A stretch of DNA of 64,000 nt from Paramixta manurensis (lineage in GTDB: Bacteria > Pseudomonadota > Gammaproteobacteria > Enterobacterales > Enterobacteriaceae). This document shows positions 18,622-28,539 of the stretch, in pieces; position 1 is the stretch's first letter, and the number at the start of each line of letters is the position of its first letter. The stretch spans positions 2,976,001 to 3,040,000 of the forward strand of contig NZ_CP054212.1 in assembly GCF_013285385.1 (NCBI RefSeq). The letters run 5' to 3'. Below the pieces are notes generated by a model that did not search any database, was not told where the DNA came from, and worked only from the letters and a program-made list of their open reading frames with translations. A program made the translations under genes and the position numbers.

Positions 18622-21600
18622 TGCAGGTGATGCCTCCTAACGCGACCGGCGGTCCGTCGCGTCAGTTTATTCTTCGTCCGGTAGCCACTACCCTGCTGAT
18701 GGTGGCGATTCTGCTGGCCGGGATTATCGGTTATCGCTTTTTGCCGGTCTCCGCCCTACCGGAAGTTGATTACCCCACCATTCAGGTGGTTACCCTTTAT
18801 CCCGGCGCCAGCCCGGATGTGATTACCTCGGCGATTACCGCGCCGCTTGAACGTCAGTTTGGTCAAATGTCCGGCCTGAAACAGATGTCTTCGCAAAGCT
18901 CGGGCGGTGCTTCGGTAGTCACCCTGCAATTCCAACTGACTTTGCCGCTGGATGTCGCCGAGCAGGAGGTGCAAGCGGCGATTAACTCTGCCACCAACCT
19001 ACTGCCTACCGACCTGCCGAACCCGCCGGTTTACAGCAAAGTTAACCCGGCCGATCCGCCGATTATGTCTCTGGCGGTCACCACCACCAGTATGCCAATG
19101 ACCCAAGTGCAGGATATGGTTGAAACCCGTATCGCACAGAAAATTTCCCAGGTTTCCGGCGTGGGGCTGGTTACGCTTTCCGGTGGGCAACGCCCGGCGG
19201 TGCGGGTAAAAATGAATGCACAGGCGCTGGCGGCGCTCGGCCTGAATAGTGAGGATGTACGCACCGCTATCAGTAATGCCAACGTAAACTCCGCCAAAGG
19301 TAGCCTGGATGGCCCGGCACGCTCAATCACGCTTTCTGCCAACGATCAGATTCAATCGGCGGAAGATTATCGCCAGATTATTGTGTCCTATAACAACGGC
19401 GCGCCGGTTCGCTTACGCGATGTCGCCACCGTTGAACAGGGCGCGGAGAATAGCTGGCTTGGCGCCTGGGCCAATCGCCAGCAAGCGATCGTGATCAATG
19501 TTCAGCGTCAGCCGGGCGCCAATATTATTACCACGGCGGATAATATTCGGCAGATGTTACCAGGGCTAACCGCATCACTACCCAAATCGGTCGATGTGAA
19601 ACTCCTCTCTGACCGCACCACCAATATCCGTGCCTCAGTACATGATGTTCAACTGGAACTGATGCTGTCGGTAGCGCTGGTGGTGATGATTATCTACCTG
19701 TTTTTGCGCAATGTTCCCGCCACCATTATTCCGGCGGTGGCGGTTCCGCTCTCGCTAGTCGGTACATTCGCCGCCATGTATCTGCTCGGCTTCTCGGTCA
19801 ATAACCTGACCTTGATGGCGCTCACCATCGCCACCGGTTTCGTGGTGGATGACGCGATTGTGGTGATTGAAAATATCTCACGCTATATCGAACAAGGCGA
19901 AAAGCCGCTGGCCGCTGCGCTGAAGGGCGCCGGCGAGATCGGTTTTACCATTATCTCCCTCACCTTCTCACTGATTGCGGTTCTGATCCCGCTGCTGTTT
20001 ATGGGTGATATTGTTGGTCGCCTGTTTCGTGAGTTCGCCGTCACGCTGGCGGTCGCGATTTTGGTGTCGGCTATCGTCTCGCTGACGCTGACGCCAATGA
20101 TGTGCGCACGTATGCTTAGCGCGGAATCCTTACGTAAACAAAACCGCTTTTCTCGTGCCAGCGAAGCGATGTTTGAACGGGTGATCGCCGCCTACGGGCG
20201 TTTTCTGACCCGCGTATTGAACCACCCGTGGCTCACGCTCAGTGTTGCCATCGGCGCCCTGCTGCTCTCGGTGCTATTGTGGATTGTGATTCCAAAAGGG
20301 TTCTTCCCGGTGCAGGATAACGGCATCATTCAGGGAACGGTACAGGCACCGCAGTCGGTTTCTTACGCCAGCATGGCCCAGCGCACCCAAGATGTCGCCT
20401 CAATCATTATGAAAGATCCGGCGGTACAAAGTCTCACCTCGTTTGTCGGGGTTGACGGGACCAATCCGGCGTTAAACAGCGGGCGTCTGCAAATCAACCT
20501 CAAGCCGCTAGATGAACGTGATGATCGCATTCCGGCGGTGATCTCCCGCCTGCAAAATGAAGTGGCGAAGCAGCCTGGCGTGCAGCTTTATCTCCAGCCG
20601 GTGCAGGATTTAACCATTGATACCCAAGTCAGCCGCACGCAGTATCAATTCACCTTGCAGGCCGGATCGCTCACCTCATTGAGTAAATGGGTGCCGCAAC
20701 TGTTAGAACGCCTGAAACAGCTACCGGAGCTGCAAGATGTCAGCAGCGACTGGCAGGACCAGGGGCTTGAGGCTTATGTAGAAGTCGATCGCGATAACGC
20801 TAGCCGCCTCGGCATTTCGATGTCTGATGTCGATAATGCGCTGTATAACGCCTTCGGGCAGCGCCTGATTTCAACCATTTATACCCAGGCTAACCAATAC
20901 CGCGTAGTGCTGGAGCAGGATAATCGTGAAACACCCGGCCTTGCCGCGCTGGAGGGTATCCGCCTCACTAGCAGTGAAGGCGGTAGCGTGCCGCTAAGCG
21001 CCATTGCCACCATCCAGCAACGACACGGGGCACTTGCCGTTAACCATCTCGACCAGTTCCCGTCGACTACTTTTTCGTTCAACGTCACGCCAGGTCATTC
21101 ACTGGGCGAAGCGGTGCAAGCAATCACCGAAGCGGAACAGCAGTTGGAGATGCCGTCGGAAATTATGACGCAGTTCCAGGGAAGCACCCTCGCCTTCCAG
21201 GCGGCGCTAAGTAGCACCGTTTGGCTGATTGTCGCGGCGGTGGTGGCGATGTATATCGTACTGGGCGTGCTATATGAAAGCTTTATCCATCCAATAACCA
21301 TTCTCTCCACCTTGCCTACGGCGGGAGTCGGCGCGTTACTGGCGTTGATGTTAAGCGGTAATGAACTGGATATTATCGCCATCATCGGGATTATTTTGCT
21401 GATCGGCATCGTGAAAAAGAACGCCATCATGATGATTGATTTCGCGTTGGCCGCCGAGCGCGAACAGGGAAGAACGCCGTATGATGCCATTTATCAGGCC
21501 TGTTTATTGCGCTTCCGCCCAATTCTAATGACCACGCTGGCGGCGTTACTTGGCGCTCTGCCACTGATGCTCAGCACCGGCGTCGGCGCAGAACTACGTC

Positions 21601-21740
21601 GCCCGTTGGGGATTGCGATGGTTGGCGGTTTGATTTTGAGCCAGATACTGACGCTGTTTACCACGCCGGTTATCTACCTACTGTTTGATCGCCTGTCGCA
21701 TGCCACGCGCCGCCGCTTCAAACGTGGGGAGGTTGCGTGA
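18621..21740 (+). CDS. mdtB: MdtB, RND efflux transporter subunit
   Basis: 1039 residues (E. coli 1040). Typical RND architecture: helix 1, a large periplasmic loop, helices 2-6 with the MALTIATGFVVDDAIVVIENI proton-relay region, helix 7, a second periplasmic loop, then helices 8-12. It forms a heteromultimer with MdtC (in E. coli in a 2:1 B:C ratio), exporting novobiocin, deoxycholate and similar compounds. It overlaps both neighbours: one base with mdtA and four with mdtC. Confidence 0.96.
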   Translation: MQVMPPNATGGPSRQFILRPVATTLLMVAILLAGIIGYRFLPVSALPEVDYPTIQVVTLYPGASPDVITSAITAPLERQFGQMSGLKQMSSQSSGGASVVTLQFQLTLPLDVAEQEVQAAINSATNLLPTDLPNPPVYSKVNPADPPIMSLAVTTTSMPMTQVQDMVETRIAQKISQVSGVGLVTLSGGQRPAVRVKMNAQALAALGLNSEDVRTAISNANVNSAKGSLDGPARSITLSANDQIQSAEDYRQIIVSYNNGAPVRLRDVATVEQGAENSWLGAWANRQQAIVINVQRQPGANIITTADNIRQMLPGLTASLPKSVDVKLLSDRTTNIRASVHDVQLELMLSVALVVMIIYLFLRNVPATIIPAVAVPLSLVGTFAAMYLLGFSVNNLTLMALTIATGFVVDDAIVVIENISRYIEQGEKPLAAALKGAGEIGFTIISLTFSLIAVLIPLLFMGDIVGRLFREFAVTLAVAILVSAIVSLTLTPMMCARMLSAESLRKQNRFSRASEAMFERVIAAYGRFLTRVLNHPWLTLSVAIGALLLSVLLWIVIPKGFFPVQDNGIIQGTVQAPQSVSYASMAQRTQDVASIIMKDPAVQSLTSFVGVDGTNPALNSGRLQINLKPLDERDDRIPAVISRLQNEVAKQPGVQLYLQPVQDLTIDTQVSRTQYQFTLQAGSLTSLSKWVPQLLERLKQLPELQDVSSDWQDQGLEAYVEVDRDNASRLGISMSDVDNALYNAFGQRLISTIYTQANQYRVVLEQDNRETPGLAALEGIRLTSSEGGSVPLSAIATIQQRHGALAVNHLDQFPSTTFSFNVTPGHSLGEAVQAITEAEQQLEMPSEIMTQFQGSTLAFQAALSSTVWLIVAAVVAMYIVLGVLYESFIHPITILSTLPTAGVGALLALMLSGNELDIIAIIGIILLIGIVKKNAIMMIDFALAAEREQGRTPYDAIYQACLLRFRPILMTTLAALLGALPLMLSTGVGAELRRPLGIAMVGGLILSQILTLFTTPVIYLLFDRLSHATRRRFKRGEVA

Positions 21741-24700
21741 AGTTTTTCGCCCTGTTTATTCATCGCCCGGTGGCTACCTGCCTGTTAACACTGGCGATCG
21801 CGCTGGCCGGGATCCTCGGGTTCCGGTTGCTACCGGTGGCGCCGCTGCCGCAGGTGGATTTTCCGGTCATTATGATCAGCGCCTCGTTACCTGGCGCCTC
21901 GCCGGAAACCATGGCGTCTTCAGTCGCAACGCCGCTGGAGCGTTCGCTTGGGCGAATTGCGGGCGTCAGTGAAATGACCTCCACCAGTTCGCTCGGTAGC
22001 ACGCGGATCATTCTGGTCTTTGATTTTGACCGTGATATCAATGGCGCGGCGCGTGACGTGCAGGCCGCCATCAATGCGGCGCAGAGTCTGTTGCCGACCG
22101 GGATGCCCAGCCGCCCCACTTACCGTAAAGCTAACCCGTCCGATGCGCCGATTATGATCATGACGCTAACGTCGGACACTTACTCTCCCGGCCAATTGTA
22201 TGACTACGCCTCGACGCAACTGGCGCAAAAACTGTCGCAAATTGACGGCGTCGGTGACGTGACGGTTGGCGGTAGCTCTCTGCCCGCGGTGCGCGTAGAA
22301 CTGAATCCACAAGCGCTATTTAATCAAGGCGTTTCGCTGGACGCAGTGCGTCAGGCCATTGCTGCCGCCAACGTACGCCGTCCGCAAGGCGCGCTCGAAG
22401 ATCATCAGCAGCGCTGGCAGGTGCAAACTAACGATGAACTAAAAACGGCGAAGGACTATCAACCGTTGGTGGTGCATTACAACAACGGTGCGGCGGTACG
22501 GCTACGCGATGTCGCCACCGTGAATGACTCGGTGCAGGATGTGCGTAACGCCGGGATGTCCAACGCGCGTCCGGCGGTACTGCTGGTGGTGCGGAAAACC
22601 GCCGATGCCAACGTCATCGACACGGTGGATCGTATTCGCGCTGAAGTGCCGGAGCTGCAGGAAATCATGCCAGCGGCCATCAGTCTTGAAGTGGCGCAAG
22701 ATCGTTCCCCCACTATTCGCGCCTCGCTGGATGAAGTCGAACAGTCGTTAGTGATTGCCGTGGCGCTGGTTATCCTGGTGGTGTTTTTATTCCTCGGTTC
22801 CGCCCGCGCCACCTTAATTCCGGCGGTAGCGGTTCCGGTCTCGCTGATCGGCACCTTTGCCGCAATGTATTTGTGCGGCTTTAGCCTCAATAACCTGTCG
22901 CTGATGGCGTTGACCATCGCCACCGGTTTCGTGGTCGATGACGCCATTGTGGTGCTGGAAAACATTGCGCGCCATATTGAGGCGGGATTAAAGCCGCTGC
23001 AGGCCGCGTTGCAAGGGGTGCGCGAAGTTGGCTTTACGGTGTTGTCGATGAGTATATCGCTGGTGGCGGTGTTTATTCCGCTGCTACTGATGGGCGGCAT
23101 TGTCGGACGACTGTTTCGCGAATTCGCCGTGACATTATCGGTCGCGATTTTGATTTCATTGGCAATCTCTATCACCCTCACGCCGATGATGTGCGCGTAT
23201 TTATTAAAAGGGCACAGTAAACACAGTCAGCCACGGATCCGCGGCTTTAATCGGCTATTGCTGGCGCTCCAGCGCGGCTATGGCCGCTCATTACATTGGG
23301 TACTGGCGCACGCGCGCTGGACGCTGTTTGCGCTGCTCGCAACCATCAGTTTGACCATTTATCTGTATATCTCCATTCCAAAAACCTTCTTCCCGGAGCA
23401 GGATACCGGTCGTCTGTTGGGCTTTATTTCCGCCGACCAGAGCATTTCATTCCAGGCGATGCGCGGGAAGTTGGAAGACTTTATGAAAATTGTCCGGGAA
23501 GACCCGGCGGTAGACAATGTGGTCGGTTTTACCGGCGGCTCGCGCACCAACAGCGGATCAATGTTTATTTCCCTAAAACCGCTGAGCGAACGGAAAGAAA
23601 ACGCGCAGGAAGTGATCGCTCGCCTGCGTGGGAAACTGGCGAAAGAGCCAGGCGCCAGCCTGTATTTGAATGCAGTACAGGATATCCGTGTTGGCGGGCG
23701 CGAAGCTAACGCCAGCTATCAATACACCCTGCTGTCCGATAACCTGGCCGATTTGCGTGAGTGGGAGCCGAAAATCCGCCAGGCGTTTGCCAGCCTGCCA
23801 GAACTGGCGGATGTGAATTCCGATCAGCAAGATAAAGGCTCGGAAATGGCGCTGACGTATGACCGGCAAAGTATGTATCGCCTCGGTATTGACGTGTCGG
23901 ACGTCAATGCTTTATTGAACAATGCCTTTGGTCAACGACAAATTTCCACTATCTATCAACCACTTAACCAGTACAAAGTGGTCATGGAGGTGGAGCCACG
24001 TTATACCCAAGACATTAGCGCGCTGGATCAGATGTTCGTGATCAATAAAGAGGGTAAATCCATCCCCCTCTCTTACTTTGCGCAATGGCAACCGGCTAAC
24101 GCGCCACTCTCAGTCAACCACCAAGGGCTTTCCGCCGCCTCCACCATCTCGTTTAACCTGCCGGAAGGCGTTTCTCTGTCGCAAGCGTCCGATGCGATCG
24201 ACCGTTCAATGGCCGCGCTTGGCGTACCATCCAGCGTGCGCGGCGCGTTTGCCGGTACCGCGCAAATCTTCCAGCAGACGCAGAGCAGCCAGATTTGGTT
24301 AATCATTGGGGCGATTGCCACGGTGTATATCGTGCTGGGTATTTTGTATGAGAGCTATGTACATCCGCTCACTATTCTGTCGACCTTGCCCTCAGCTGGC
24401 GTCGGAGCGTTACTGGCGCTGGAGTTATTTAGCGCGCCGTTTAGCCTGATCGCCCTGATTGGCATCATGCTGCTGATTGGCATCGTCAAAAAGAACGCCA
24501 TCATGATGGTGGACTTCGCACTGGAAGCGCAACGTAATGATAATTTATCGGCGCGAGAGGCAATTTTTCAAGCCTGTTTACTGCGTTTTCGTCCCATTTT
24601 GATGACCACGATGGCGGCGCTGTTAGGCGCGCTGCCATTGGTGCTGACCAGCGGAGATGGCGCCGAATTGCGTCAACCGCTCGGTATTACGATTGCAGGT

Positions 24701-24808
24701 GGCCTGGTAATGAGCCAGTTGTTGACGCTGTATACCACGCCGGTGGTTTATCTCTTTATGGATAAACTGCGGCGGAAACGGAAGATAACGGTCGCCACGG
24801 CATCTTGA
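21737..24808 (+). CDS. mdtC: MdtC, RND efflux transporter subunit
   Basis: 1023 residues (E. coli 1025) with the same 12-helix RND layout as MdtB, including GFVVDDAIVVLENIARHIEAG. It starts with GTG at 21737 inside the mdtB stop (GTGA overlap), preceded by GGGGAGG, indicating translational coupling. It is the second transporter subunit of the MdtBC heterotrimer. No truncation was seen. Confidence 0.95.
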   Translation: MKFFALFIHRPVATCLLTLAIALAGILGFRLLPVAPLPQVDFPVIMISASLPGASPETMASSVATPLERSLGRIAGVSEMTSTSSLGSTRIILVFDFDRDINGAARDVQAAINAAQSLLPTGMPSRPTYRKANPSDAPIMIMTLTSDTYSPGQLYDYASTQLAQKLSQIDGVGDVTVGGSSLPAVRVELNPQALFNQGVSLDAVRQAIAAANVRRPQGALEDHQQRWQVQTNDELKTAKDYQPLVVHYNNGAAVRLRDVATVNDSVQDVRNAGMSNARPAVLLVVRKTADANVIDTVDRIRAEVPELQEIMPAAISLEVAQDRSPTIRASLDEVEQSLVIAVALVILVVFLFLGSARATLIPAVAVPVSLIGTFAAMYLCGFSLNNLSLMALTIATGFVVDDAIVVLENIARHIEAGLKPLQAALQGVREVGFTVLSMSISLVAVFIPLLLMGGIVGRLFREFAVTLSVAILISLAISITLTPMMCAYLLKGHSKHSQPRIRGFNRLLLALQRGYGRSLHWVLAHARWTLFALLATISLTIYLYISIPKTFFPEQDTGRLLGFISADQSISFQAMRGKLEDFMKIVREDPAVDNVVGFTGGSRTNSGSMFISLKPLSERKENAQEVIARLRGKLAKEPGASLYLNAVQDIRVGGREANASYQYTLLSDNLADLREWEPKIRQAFASLPELADVNSDQQDKGSEMALTYDRQSMYRLGIDVSDVNALLNNAFGQRQISTIYQPLNQYKVVMEVEPRYTQDISALDQMFVINKEGKSIPLSYFAQWQPANAPLSVNHQGLSAASTISFNLPEGVSLSQASDAIDRSMAALGVPSSVRGAFAGTAQIFQQTQSSQIWLIIGAIATVYIVLGILYESYVHPLTILSTLPSAGVGALLALELFSAPFSLIALIGIMLLIGIVKKNAIMMVDFALEAQRNDNLSAREAIFQACLLRFRPILMTTMAALLGALPLVLTSGDGAELRQPLGITIAGGLVMSQLLTLYTTPVVYLFMDKLRRKRKITVATAS

Positions 24809-24858
24809 TTGCCGAATGGTAAACAACCGAGGACGGCGTTCCCGCAGGCCGGTTAACA

Positions 24859-24883
24859 GCCTCTTGCGCTCGCCGCCAGAGGC
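24859..24883 (+). other. Hairpin in the mdtC-mdtD gap
   Basis: GCCTCT (24859-24864) pairs with AGAGGC (24878-24883); inside, after one mismatch, GCG pairs with CGC around a five-base loop. No U-run follows, so it is probably an mRNA stabiliser or partial attenuator separating the pump genes from mdtD-baeSR. The gap is about 100 bases. Confidence 0.4.
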
Positions 24884-24910
24884 GCTAAGTATCAGAGGAT
24901 ATTTTTGCTC

Positions 24911-26323
24911 ATGAATACCCAACCCGCGACAATACGCTGGCAGTTGTGGATTGTTGCTTTTGGCTTCTTTATGCAAACGCTGGACACCACCATCGTCAAT
25001 ACCGCCCTGCCCTCTATGGCGCACGATCTTGGCGTCAGCCCCTTGCACATGCATTCGGTGATTGTCTCCTATGTATTGACCGTCGCCGTCACGCTGCCGG
25101 TAAGCGGTTGGTTGGCGGACCGTTTTGGCGTGCGCAATATTTTCTTCTCGGCGATTGTGCTGTTTAGCGTGGGGTCGCTGTTGTGCGCCATGGCCGGTAG
25201 CCTTGACCAATTGGTGATGGCGCGCGTGGTACAAGGCGTTGGCGGAGCGATGATGGTACCGGTGGGGAGACTTACGGTAATGAAAATTGTGCCGCGTGAG
25301 CAGTATATGGCGGCGATGACTTTCGTCACCCTGCCAGGCCAGGTTGGGCCGCTGATGGGACCGGCGCTCGGCGGTGTGCTGGTGCAATATGCAAGCTGGC
25401 ACTGGATCTTTTTAATCAACTTACCGGTTGGATTAATTGGCGCAATTGCCACCATCACGCTGATGCCGAACTATTCGCTACAAACCCGCCGCTTTGATTT
25501 TCTCGGCTTTCTCCTGCTGGCGGTTGGTATGGCGACCTTAACCATGGCGCTGGATGGGCAGCGCGGTCTGGGTATTTCGCCATTGCTGCTCAGCATCTTG
25601 ATCCTTGCCGGGGTCTTTTCATTGTTGTTTTACCTGCTGCACGCACGCGGCAACGACAATGCCTTATTTAGCCTGAAGCTGTTTGATAATCGCGTCTATT
25701 CGATTGGTTTACTGGGCAGCCTGACCGGACGTATTGGTAGCGGGATGCTGCCGTTTATGACGCCAATCTTCTTGCAAATCGGGCTGGGCTATAGCCCGTT
25801 TCACGCCGGTTTAATGATGATCCCGATGGTGTTGGGCAACATGGGCATGAAACGCATTGTGGTACAGATAGTCAACCGCTTCGGCTACCGCAACGTCTTG
25901 GTTGGCGGCACTCTGGCGCTCACGCTGGTGGTACTGTTATTTCCGCTGGTGGCGCTACTCGGCTGGACGTGGGCGCTACCGGTGGTGCTGTTTTTGCAGG
26001 GTATGGTCAACGCGATTCGCTTTTCCTCAATGAATACGCTGACCCTGAAAGAACTGCCGGATGAGTTAGCCTCCAGCGGTAATAGTCTGCTTTCAATGAT
26101 TATGCAGTTGGCGATGAGTATTGGCGTCACCATTGCCGGTTTACTGCTGGGCGCGTTCGGTCATCCGGCGGCGGCGGATAGTAGCGTGGCGCATCACACC
26201 TTTATTTATACCTACCTGTGCATGGCAGTGGTGATTTTGCTCCCCGCGCTGGTGTTCTGGCGCGTGCCGACCGATATCAGTAAAAACGCAGCGTTTAACC
26301 GCAGGAGAAAATCATCATCATGA
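24911..26323 (+). CDS. mdtD: MdtD, DHA2-family major facilitator transporter
   Basis: 470 residues from ATG 24911. About 14 membrane helices with the DHA2 motifs LDTTIVNTALPSMA in helix 1 and GWLADRFGVR (motif A) in loop 2-3. It is encoded in the mdtABCD-baeSR operon, but in E. coli it is not needed for the MdtABC pump; an iron-citrate or other exporter role has been discussed for it. AGAGGA at 24894-24899 is better spaced for an in-frame TTG at 24905, which would add two residues, so the start is uncertain by two codons. It overlaps baeS by four bases. Confidence 0.93.
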   Translation: MNTQPATIRWQLWIVAFGFFMQTLDTTIVNTALPSMAHDLGVSPLHMHSVIVSYVLTVAVTLPVSGWLADRFGVRNIFFSAIVLFSVGSLLCAMAGSLDQLVMARVVQGVGGAMMVPVGRLTVMKIVPREQYMAAMTFVTLPGQVGPLMGPALGGVLVQYASWHWIFLINLPVGLIGAIATITLMPNYSLQTRRFDFLGFLLLAVGMATLTMALDGQRGLGISPLLLSILILAGVFSLLFYLLHARGNDNALFSLKLFDNRVYSIGLLGSLTGRIGSGMLPFMTPIFLQIGLGYSPFHAGLMMIPMVLGNMGMKRIVVQIVNRFGYRNVLVGGTLALTLVVLLFPLVALLGWTWALPVVLFLQGMVNAIRFSSMNTLTLKELPDELASSGNSLLSMIMQLAMSIGVTIAGLLLGAFGHPAAADSSVAHHTFIYTYLCMAVVILLPALVFWRVPTDISKNAAFNRRRKSSS

Positions 26324-27702
26324 AGAGGATGCGAACCGGCATCAGCGCGAAACTGTTTTGTGCAATTTTCTCCACCTGCATGCTGGTGTTAATCACCATG
26401 CATTGGGGCGTGCGGCTCAGCTTTGAACATGGTTTTATCGATTACATTAAACGCGGTAATGAACAGCGTTTAATGATGCTTAGCGAAGCATTAGCCGATC
26501 AGTATCAGCAGCACGGTAACTGGGCGTTCTTACGCAACAATAATAAGTTGGTGTTTAATATTTTACGTTCGCTGGAGCAGAACCCGGACGCGAATAATCA
26601 GTTACCACCGCACGGCTGGCGTACACAATTCTGGATTATCGACCAGCAATACCACGTGCTGGTTGGCCCGCGCGCGCCGGTTCCGCCGGAAGGCTCAAGG
26701 CGTGATATCACTACAGATAACGGGCATGTGGTCGGTTGGGTCATCGGCTCACCATCGGAACGTTTAACCCGCAGTGCCGATATTAATTTCGATCAACAAC
26801 AAAAACGGACCAGTTGGCTGATTGTCGGTCTCTCAACCTTGCTGGCGGCGGCGGTAACCTGGCTAATGTCGCGCGGCCTACTGGCACCGGTAAAACGGCT
26901 GGTCGACGGGACTCATCGTCTGGCGGCGGGCGATTTTGCCACGCGCGTTGAGGTGGGCAGCCGCGATGAGTTAGGCCGCCTGGGGCAAGACTTTAATCGC
27001 CTTGCCAGTTCGCTGGAAAAAAATGAAAGTATGCGCCGCGCTTTTATGGCTGACATCTCACACGAGCTACGGACGCCGTTAGCGATTTTGCGCGGCGAAC
27101 TGGAAGCGATGCAAGATGGCGTGCGGAAATTGACCCCAGCGGCAATCGGCTCACTGCAGGCCGAAGTGGTCACCTTAACCAAGCTGGTGGATGATCTACA
27201 CCAGCTTTCACTCTCTGACGAAGGCGCGCTGGCTTATCGTAAAGGCAATACCGATTTGGTCGCCCTGCTGGAGGTGGCCGCCGCCAGCTTTTATGAACGT
27301 TTTAATAGCCATCAGCTTTCGCTAACGCTCAACTTACCGGAATCGGCGGCATTTTTCGGCGATCCTGACCGCTTGATTCAGTTATTTACCAATTTAATGG
27401 AGAACAGCTTGCGTTATACCGACGCGGGCGGCGGGCTGCAAATCAGCCTGGTCGCCACACCGGATAAGCTTCTGCTCAATTTTGACGATTCGGCGCCAGG
27501 GGTCGATGACCGGCAACGTGAACAAATTTTCGAACGTTTTTACCGCACGGAGGGCTCGCGCAATCGCGCCAGCGGCGGCTCGGGGCTTGGGTTAGCCATC
27601 TGTCAAAATATTGTCGACGCACACGGCGGCAAAATCAGCGCGCAACACTCTGATTTAGGTGGGCTGCAAATAAGCGTAGTATTACCGAATGACAAACATT
27701 AG
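26320..27702 (+). CDS. baeS: BaeS, envelope-stress sensor histidine kinase
   Basis: 460 residues (E. coli 467). Membrane helices near residues 9-29 and 165-185 flank a periplasmic sensor. A HAMP linker follows, then the HisKA motif ADISHELRTPLA with phospho-accepting His248, and an HATPase domain with GSGLGLAIC. It senses envelope damage and flavonoid, indole or metal stress, and phosphorylates BaeR. It starts with ATGA, overlapping the mdtD stop. Confidence 0.95.
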   Translation: MKRMRTGISAKLFCAIFSTCMLVLITMHWGVRLSFEHGFIDYIKRGNEQRLMMLSEALADQYQQHGNWAFLRNNNKLVFNILRSLEQNPDANNQLPPHGWRTQFWIIDQQYHVLVGPRAPVPPEGSRRDITTDNGHVVGWVIGSPSERLTRSADINFDQQQKRTSWLIVGLSTLLAAAVTWLMSRGLLAPVKRLVDGTHRLAAGDFATRVEVGSRDELGRLGQDFNRLASSLEKNESMRRAFMADISHELRTPLAILRGELEAMQDGVRKLTPAAIGSLQAEVVTLTKLVDDLHQLSLSDEGALAYRKGNTDLVALLEVAAASFYERFNSHQLSLTLNLPESAAFFGDPDRLIQLFTNLMENSLRYTDAGGGLQISLVATPDKLLLNFDDSAPGVDDRQREQIFERFYRTEGSRNRASGGSGLGLAICQNIVDAHGGKISAQHSDLGGLQISVVLPNDKH

Positions 27703-27713
27703 ATAACCAAGCT

Positions 27714-28421
27714 ATGAGCCAAGATTATTACGAACCCCTGATTCTGGTAGTGGAAGATGAGCCTAAACTCGCCCAGTTGGTGATTGATTATCTGCAGGCT
27801 TCCAACTACCGCACTCACCATATCGCACGCGGTGACGATGTGTTGGCATTTGTTCAGCAAACGCCGCCTGACCTGATTTTGCTGGATTTAATGCTGCCCG
27901 GCGTTGATGGCCTAACATTGTGTCGTGAAATACGGCGTTTCTCGGAACTGCCGATTGTTATCGTCACGGCGAAAATTGAGGAGATCGACCGCCTGCTGGG
28001 GCTGGAAATTGGCGCCGATGACTATATCTGCAAGCCGTTTAGCCCGCGTGAAGTGGTGGCGCGCGTTAAAACCATTCTCCGGCGCTGTAAACGCACGCCG
28101 GAAGAGGTTCAAAAAGCCTCGTTACTGGTAATGGATGAAAGCCGCTTTCAGGCTAACTGGTGCGAGAAACCGCTTGATTTAACGCCGGCGGAATTCCGTT
28201 TGCTAAAAACGCTCTCACAGGAGCCGGGTAAGGTATTTTCTCGTGAACAGTTGCTCAATCATCTGTATGACGATTACCGCGTAGTGACCGACCGTACCAT
28301 CGATAGCCACATTAAAAACCTGCGTCGTAAGCTGGAAGCGCTCGACAGCGAACAGCCGTTTATACGCGCGGTATACGGTATGGGCTACCGCTGGGAGGCG
28401 GATGTCTGTCGTTTGATCTAG
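27714..28421 (+). CDS. baeR: BaeR, OmpR-family response regulator
   Basis: 235 residues (E. coli 240). The receiver domain carries the acidic pair Glu14-Asp15, phospho-acceptor Asp58 in LILLDLMLPG and the conserved Lys in VTAKIE. A winged-helix DNA-binding domain follows, ending TDRTIDSHIKNLRRKLE and YGMGYRW. It activates mdtABCD-baeSR and other envelope-stress genes. It lies 11 bases after baeS and is the last gene of the operon. Confidence 0.95.
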   Translation: MSQDYYEPLILVVEDEPKLAQLVIDYLQASNYRTHHIARGDDVLAFVQQTPPDLILLDLMLPGVDGLTLCREIRRFSELPIVIVTAKIEEIDRLLGLEIGADDYICKPFSPREVVARVKTILRRCKRTPEEVQKASLLVMDESRFQANWCEKPLDLTPAEFRLLKTLSQEPGKVFSREQLLNHLYDDYRVVTDRTIDSHIKNLRRKLEALDSEQPFIRAVYGMGYRWEADVCRLI

Positions 28422-28539
28422 CGCAATTTACATTACGCGTCAGTCTGCTTAGAATCCCTCACCTTTTACAAGGCAATTGAACGGTGGCCGCTGGCCGCCG
28501 TAACAGCAATATCTGACCTGATATCAGACTGAGAATACC

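Noticed and set aside
22477..23181. Long open frame (234 codons) antisense to mdtC
   Set aside because: It lies entirely opposite a conserved RND transporter, has low-complexity Thr/Ser/Arg-rich composition typical of antisense frames in GC-rich genes, and no ribosome binding site or family resemblance.
24623..25402. 259-codon open frame antisense to the mdtC end and mdtD
   Set aside because: His/Arg-rich conceptual product spanning two real genes on the other strand; no recognisable domain.
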